From the NCBI GenBank assembly GCA_016794785.1, contig JAEUHC010000014.1, forward strand, positions 186,001 through 250,000: a stretch of 64,000 nucleotides of DNA. Direction: 5' to 3'. Position 1 is the stretch's first letter. Every line of letters begins with the position of its first letter. Both the position numbers and the translations under genes were made by a program. The notes beneath the pieces were generated by a model that did not search any database, was not told the origin of the DNA, and saw only the letters and a list, made by a program, of their open reading frames with translations. Below are positions 60,985-64,000 of this stretch, in pieces. This DNA is from Opitutaceae bacterium. GTDB taxonomy: Bacteria > Verrucomicrobiota > Verrucomicrobiia > Opitutales > Opitutaceae.

Positions 60985-61368
60985 TTACCGGGCCGCCGCC
61001 TTCTTTGCCAAATACCTCACTCCGGGCAGATCCTTGAAATGCTCGTCCTGCGTCCAGAGCGTCGCTCCGTGGCGCAGCGCCGTCGCGTAGATCAGACTGT
61101 CGGCCAGCGGGAGGGCATAGCGTGCCGCGTCCAAGGCGAGCGCCGCGTCCACCTCGATCACCTGACCGCTCTGCATTATGCTAACGACCTGGAGCGCTTC
61201 GTTCTCGCCGCGTTCGCGCAGCACCTTCTTGAAAACTTCGTAGACCGTGATGACGGGCACGAGCAAGTGCCCGGTATCCTCGATCGCCGGAGCGAAAAAC
61301 GCGGCGCTCTTGCTGTCCGCGAGGTATTCCAGCCAACCCGAAGAATCGACAATGTTGCTCTCGCTCAC
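60985..61368 (-). CDS. vapC: VapC-type PIN-domain toxin
   Basis: This 127-residue PIN protein keeps the acidic active site. 'NIVDSSGWLEYL' supplies the first Asp, 'TVYEVFKKVL' the Glu, and 'LPLADSLIYATALRHGATLWTQDEHF' the remaining Asp residues. VapC toxins are endoribonucleases that cut initiator tRNA or other RNA until neutralised by VapB. The GTG start overlaps the vapB stop by four bases (GTGA, 61365-61368), the usual order of antitoxin first. The pair stands between the two copies of the glycosyltransferase 3' end, suggesting arrival as a unit. Confidence 0.93.
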   Translation of the reverse strand: MSESNIVDSSGWLEYLADSKSAAFFAPAIEDTGHLLVPVITVYEVFKKVLRERGENEALQVVSIMQSGQVIEVDAALALDAARYALPLADSLIYATALRHGATLWTQDEHFKDLPGVRYLAKKAAAR

Positions 61369-61571
61369 AGCCGATCGGGCTCCCGCACAATGGTGGTGTC
61401 CATCCCTCGCAGGAATCCGCGCATCTGCTTCATCGGACGGACCGGAATAAATTCCACCCGATCCGCATAGGAGATGACGCGCAACTTATCCCCGCCCGCC
61501 AGACCCAACGCCTTGCGGACGGTCTGCGGGATCACGACCTGAAACTTGGGAGAGAGTGTGACGGTTTCCAT
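61365..61571 (-). CDS. vapB: VapB-type AbrB/MazE-fold antitoxin
   Basis: This is a 68-residue protein. Residues 1-46 form a SpoVT/AbrB swapped-hairpin DNA-binding domain: 'VTLSPKFQVVIPQTVRKALGLAGGDKLRVI'. The C-terminal tail ('MKQMRGFLRGMDTTIVREPDRL') would wrap around VapC and block its active site. The complex normally represses its own promoter. The region just upstream (61572-61608) has an inverted repeat suited to this. Base composition here is clearly less GC-rich than in the neighbouring glycosyltransferase genes. Confidence 0.93.
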   Translation of the reverse strand: METVTLSPKFQVVIPQTVRKALGLAGGDKLRVISYADRVEFIPVRPMKQMRGFLRGMDTTIVREPDRL

Positions 61572-61608
61572 ATCGATTATTAAAAAGTAGGATGACTACC
61601 TGATCGAT
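61572..61608. promoter_or_regulatory. Candidate vapBC promoter/operator
   Basis: This AT-rich stretch directly upstream of vapB has ATCGAT at both ends (61572-61577 and 61603-61608). Between them is GTAG-GATGA-CTAC, a small inverted repeat. The position fits autoregulation by a VapB-VapC complex. Confidence 0.45.
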
Positions 61609-61656
61609 GCAAGCATTCCCTCAGTCTCCTCGAGCGCCTAAGCTTCAATTCTGCTT

Positions 61657-62568
61657 TCACAACGGCCGCACCTGCCGGTGGCCGCTCAGCCAAGCCTTGA
61701 ACCGCGCGACCCGTTTCCACGCGCCGAAGGCCAGCGTGTATTTCCAGCGCACGAACACCGAGCCGCGCGGGTTGAAGTGCTTCAGGTAAACGTCGCGGTT
61801 CGCATCGAAGATCGCTTGCGACATCTGCTCGAAATCGCGCGCGACGCTCACGCCCTTGAGGTGCGTGATCCGCACCCGGCCATCGAAGACGATCCTGAAG
61901 CCCGCGCGCGCCACGCGGATGCACAGGTCGAGATCGTCGCCATACATGAAGAACCGCTCGTCAAACACCGCCCCGTCGGGCGCGACCTGCGCGAGCACGC
62001 GGCGCGGCGCGAGCATGAAGGCCCCGTTGATCGCGCCGACCTCATGCACGCCGTCGGCGGCGAGGTGCGTGAGGTTGTAGCCGGAAAAAAGCGCCGTCCG
62101 CGGAAACGCCGCCGCCAGCCCGCTCGCGCGGCAGAAGCCATCCCACAGCGTCGGAATCGAGCGGCGGCAGGCGAGGTCCATCGCTCCATCAGCCAGCTCG
62201 AGCCGCGGCGAGATGAGGCCGATGCGCGGATCGGCGCGGAGCTGCGCGAGGCAGTGCGCGAGCGCGGCGGCGTTGCTTACGGTGTCGGGATTCAGGAAGA
62301 GCACGAACTCGCCGCGCGTCCGCGCATAGCCGCGGTTGTTGGCACGCCCGAAGCCGAGGTTCTCCGGCGCGGGCACGTAGTCCACGTGGGGAAAATCCCG
62401 CCGCACGATCTCGCCGGCGCCGGCGCCGGGCGAGTTGTCCACCACCACAATCTCAACGGTCCGGCCCTCGAGCGTGCGCGGCAGCGAGGCGAGGCACGCG
62501 CCGATCTCGTCGCGGGACTTGTAGGCGACGATGACGATCGAGAGCAGCGGCAACTCCGGCGTGGACAC
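61657..62568 (-). CDS. Family-2 glycosyltransferase (rhamnosyltransferase-like)
   Basis: From GTG 62568 the protein has 303 residues. The GT-A fold opens 'LLSIVIVAYKSRDEIGACLASLP', then 'VEIVVVDNSPGAGAGE', 'APENLGFGRANNRGY' and 'FVLFLNPDTV' (DxD-like metal site). 'GAINGAFMLAPRRVL', 'FDERFFMYGDDLDLCIRVARAGF' and 'VRITHLKG' are typical of the rhamnosyltransferase-like subgroup. It adds a sugar to a lipid-linked or surface glycan at the cytoplasmic face. The frame extends upstream across the divergent gene at 62603, which makes those starts unlikely. Its 3' end is duplicated at 60773-60905. Confidence 0.92.
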   Translation of the reverse strand: MSTPELPLLSIVIVAYKSRDEIGACLASLPRTLEGRTVEIVVVDNSPGAGAGEIVRRDFPHVDYVPAPENLGFGRANNRGYARTRGEFVLFLNPDTVSNAAALAHCLAQLRADPRIGLISPRLELADGAMDLACRRSIPTLWDGFCRASGLAAAFPRTALFSGYNLTHLAADGVHEVGAINGAFMLAPRRVLAQVAPDGAVFDERFFMYGDDLDLCIRVARAGFRIVFDGRVRITHLKGVSVARDFEQMSQAIFDANRDVYLKHFNPRGSVFVRWKYTLAFGAWKRVARFKAWLSGHRQVRPL

Positions 62569-62602
62569 GCCCCGACCGTGCGAAATGCTTTTTTGAAACG
62601 CA

Positions 62603-63349
62603 ATGTCCCACGCGCCGAACCTCAGCGTCATCGTCGCCTGCAAAAACCCCGGCACGCGGCTGCACGCCGCTCTCGCGAGCGTGTGGGCACAGCGCGACGC
62701 CGCGCTTGAGCTGATCGCGGTCGATGGCGGCTCGACCGATGGCACGCAAGCGTGGCTCGATGCACGACGCGCCCAGATCGCCACGCTCATCGCGGAACCC
62801 GATCGCGGCGTTTACGATGCGATGAACAAGGGCGTGGCCGCCGCGCGCGGGGAGTGGCTCTGTTTCCTCGGGGCCGACGACCGCTTCGCGGACGACAATG
62901 CCGCAGCATCTGCCCACGCCCACGCGCGCGACGCCGCGGCGGGCGTGGTGGCCGGCGAGGCGGCGTTTGCCGACGGCCGGATTTATCGGTTCGACACCGC
63001 GGCCAATCCGTTCGCGCGGAATTTCGTGCATCACCAGGCGGCGCTCTACCGGCGCGAACTCTTCGCGGCACACGGCGCATTCGACGCCTCTCTCGCCGTG
63101 ATGGCTGACTATGATTTCAACCTGCGGCTCCGCCAGCGGGGCGTGCGCTTCGCGCCGATGCCAGTGCGCCTCGCGATCTGCGGGACCGGCGGCCTGAGCG
63201 ACCGCGGCGCGTGGCGCGGCTACCGCGAGGAGATCACGGTGCGGCACCGGCACTATCCCGCGTGGCGCTGTCTCGGGTGGGACGCGCTGTCCGTCGTCCG
63301 CTGGGCGCGCAAAAAAATGCTCCGCAGCTTCTCCCGATCTCATGGCTGA
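62603..63349 (+). CDS. Family-2 glycosyltransferase (248 aa)
   Basis: A GT-A fold with 'LSVIVACKNPGTRLHAALASVWAQ', 'LELIAVDGGSTDGTQAWL', 'EPDRGVYDAMNKGVAAARGEWLCFLGADDRFAD' (metal-binding acids) and 'NFVHHQAALYRRELF'. The 'DGGSTDGT' and 'GVYDAMNKG' pair is typical of colanic-acid/O-antigen glycosyltransferases. It is cytoplasmic, acting on polysaccharide repeat units. It is divergent from the glycosyltransferase at 61657-62568 and overlaps the FkbM gene by eight bases (63342-63349), so those two are co-translated. Confidence 0.93.
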   Translation: MSHAPNLSVIVACKNPGTRLHAALASVWAQRDAALELIAVDGGSTDGTQAWLDARRAQIATLIAEPDRGVYDAMNKGVAAARGEWLCFLGADDRFADDNAAASAHAHARDAAAGVVAGEAAFADGRIYRFDTAANPFARNFVHHQAALYRRELFAAHGAFDASLAVMADYDFNLRLRQRGVRFAPMPVRLAICGTGGLSDRGAWRGYREEITVRHRHYPAWRCLGWDALSVVRWARKKMLRSFSRSHG

Positions 63350-64000
63350 ATCTTTGCGACAGAAACTCCAGCGCGTCGCCAACCACGCGCTTCACCCCCT
63401 CGGGCTGCATCTCGCCCGCGCCGATCGCGCGTTTGAGATGGAGGGCATGCTCGAGCGGGCCGCGGCCCGCGGCCCCGCCATCGCCACTTGGATCGACGTG
63501 GGCGCTTCAGACGGCATCTGGTCGCTGCGGGCGCGCCGACATTTCCCCCAGGCCAATTTCTTGCTCTTCGAGCCGCTCGCCGAACACGCGGCCGCCCTGC
63601 GGGCGCTGGAAACGAGCCGCGGTTTCGCGCACGTGGCCGCCGCCGCCGGCTCCGCTCCTGGCGAGATCGCCTTCGCGATTGATCCGCTGCTCGACGGCAG
63701 CGGTGTCGCCGCGCCCGGCGCAACGGACACCCGCACCGTGCCCATGGAGACCATCGACCGCGTCGTGCGGGAACGAAAGCTCCCGGGGCCGTTTGGCGTG
63801 AAGCTCGACACCCACGGCTTCGAGCTGCCCGTGCTGGCCGGCGCGGCGCACACGTTGAAAAGCACCGCCCTGCTCGTGATCGAGGCCTATAATTTCCCCC
63901 TCACGCCGGACAGCCTGCGTTTCCACGAACTCTGCGCGTCGCTCGAAGCGCGCGGCTTTCGCTGCGTGGACCTCGCCGACCCGATGCGCCGCCCGCGCGA
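63342..64000 (+). CDS. FkbM family methyltransferase, 3' end cut by window
   Basis: The frame from ATG 63342 is open to the right edge (about 219 codons). It has the FkbM SAM-binding layout: 'IATWIDVGASDGIWSLRARRHFP', 'FLLFEPLAEHAAALRALE', 'VPMETIDRVVRE' and 'FGVKLDTHGFELPVLAGAAHTLKST'. 'LLVIEAYNFPL' follows. FkbM enzymes put O-methyl groups on sugars or polyketides. In this locus a methylated sugar of the surface polysaccharide is the likely product. It overlaps the glycosyltransferase stop by eight bases. Confidence 0.9.
   Translation, partial: MAESLRQKLQRVANHALHPLGLHLARADRAFEMEGMLERAAARGPAIATWIDVGASDGIWSLRARRHFPQANFLLFEPLAEHAAALRALETSRGFAHVAAAAGSAPGEIAFAIDPLLDGSGVAAPGATDTRTVPMETIDRVVRERKLPGPFGVKLDTHGFELPVLAGAAHTLKSTALLVIEAYNFPLTPDSLRFHELCASLEARGFRCVDLADPMRRPR

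Overview
The window looks like a chromosomal segment of a high-GC Gram-negative bacterium of the Verrucomicrobiota, most likely the family Opitutaceae. This is inferred from gene style, not from a marker gene. The clues are many large TonB-dependent receptors with long N-terminal signal peptides, several sulfatases, a GTP-type PEP carboxykinase, secreted Ig/NHL-repeat proteins, one C-terminal domain shared by two of those proteins, and families of short GC-rich palindromes scattered between and inside genes. No rRNA, tRNA, CRISPR array, transposase or prophage gene was seen. About 47 protein-coding genes are supported. Two are cut by the window edges.

Layout. (1) 1-18.7 kb is mostly minus strand. 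It holds a giant secreted NHL/Ig protein (cut at the left edge), two formylglycine-type sulfatases, a Tat-exported all-helical protein, a DUF4350 protein, an IolB-like isomerase, a PIG-L deacetylase, a nucleotidyltransferase, a HutF-like amidohydrolase and a LacI regulator. At least four palindromic repeats lie here, and one sits in frame inside the nucleotidyltransferase gene. (2) 18.8-28.8 kb is a plus-strand polysaccharide-utilisation cluster divergent from the LacI gene: TonB receptor, GH28-like enzyme, TonB receptor, GH42-like enzyme, then an L-asparaginase. (3) 28.8-36.8 kb, minus strand, holds two HDOD proteins around a secreted protein, pckG, and a 1052-residue TonB receptor with a clear terminator. 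(4) 37.0-43.4 kb, plus strand, is a FecI-like sigma factor, a FecR-like anti-sigma factor, a TonB receptor with an N-terminal signalling (STN) domain, a GH16 glucanase and an ACT-domain protein.

(5) 43.5-46.0 kb, minus strand, is an ABC ATPase, an FtsX-like permease and a DUF3299 protein. (6) 46.2-48.8 kb carries a secreted Ig-repeat protein and a methylisocitrate-lyase-like enzyme. (7) 48.8-56.6 kb, minus strand, has a polytopic membrane protein, a GYF/RDD membrane protein, an iron-type TonB receptor with a perfect Fur-box-like palindrome and a terminator-like leader, xseA, and a TVP38-family membrane protein. (8) 56.6-64 kb is a surface-polysaccharide locus: O-antigen-ligase-like protein, polyprenyl-phosphate sugar transferase, two family-2 glycosyltransferases and an FkbM methyltransferase. 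It is interrupted by a VapBC toxin-antitoxin pair bracketed by a duplicated 3' end of the glycosyltransferase gene.

How the parts fit: most of the window supports capture and breakdown of complex, probably sulfated or pectic/glucan polysaccharides (receptors, lyase-like and hydrolase enzymes, sulfatases, LacI and sigma/FecR control). Iron uptake and exopolysaccharide synthesis are present as separate modules. The best candidates for something undescribed are the palindromic elements that have become part of coding sequence, the VapBC insertion with gene-end duplication, and the LacI-coupled amidohydrolase with an Arg/Gly-rich extension and altered metal ligands.
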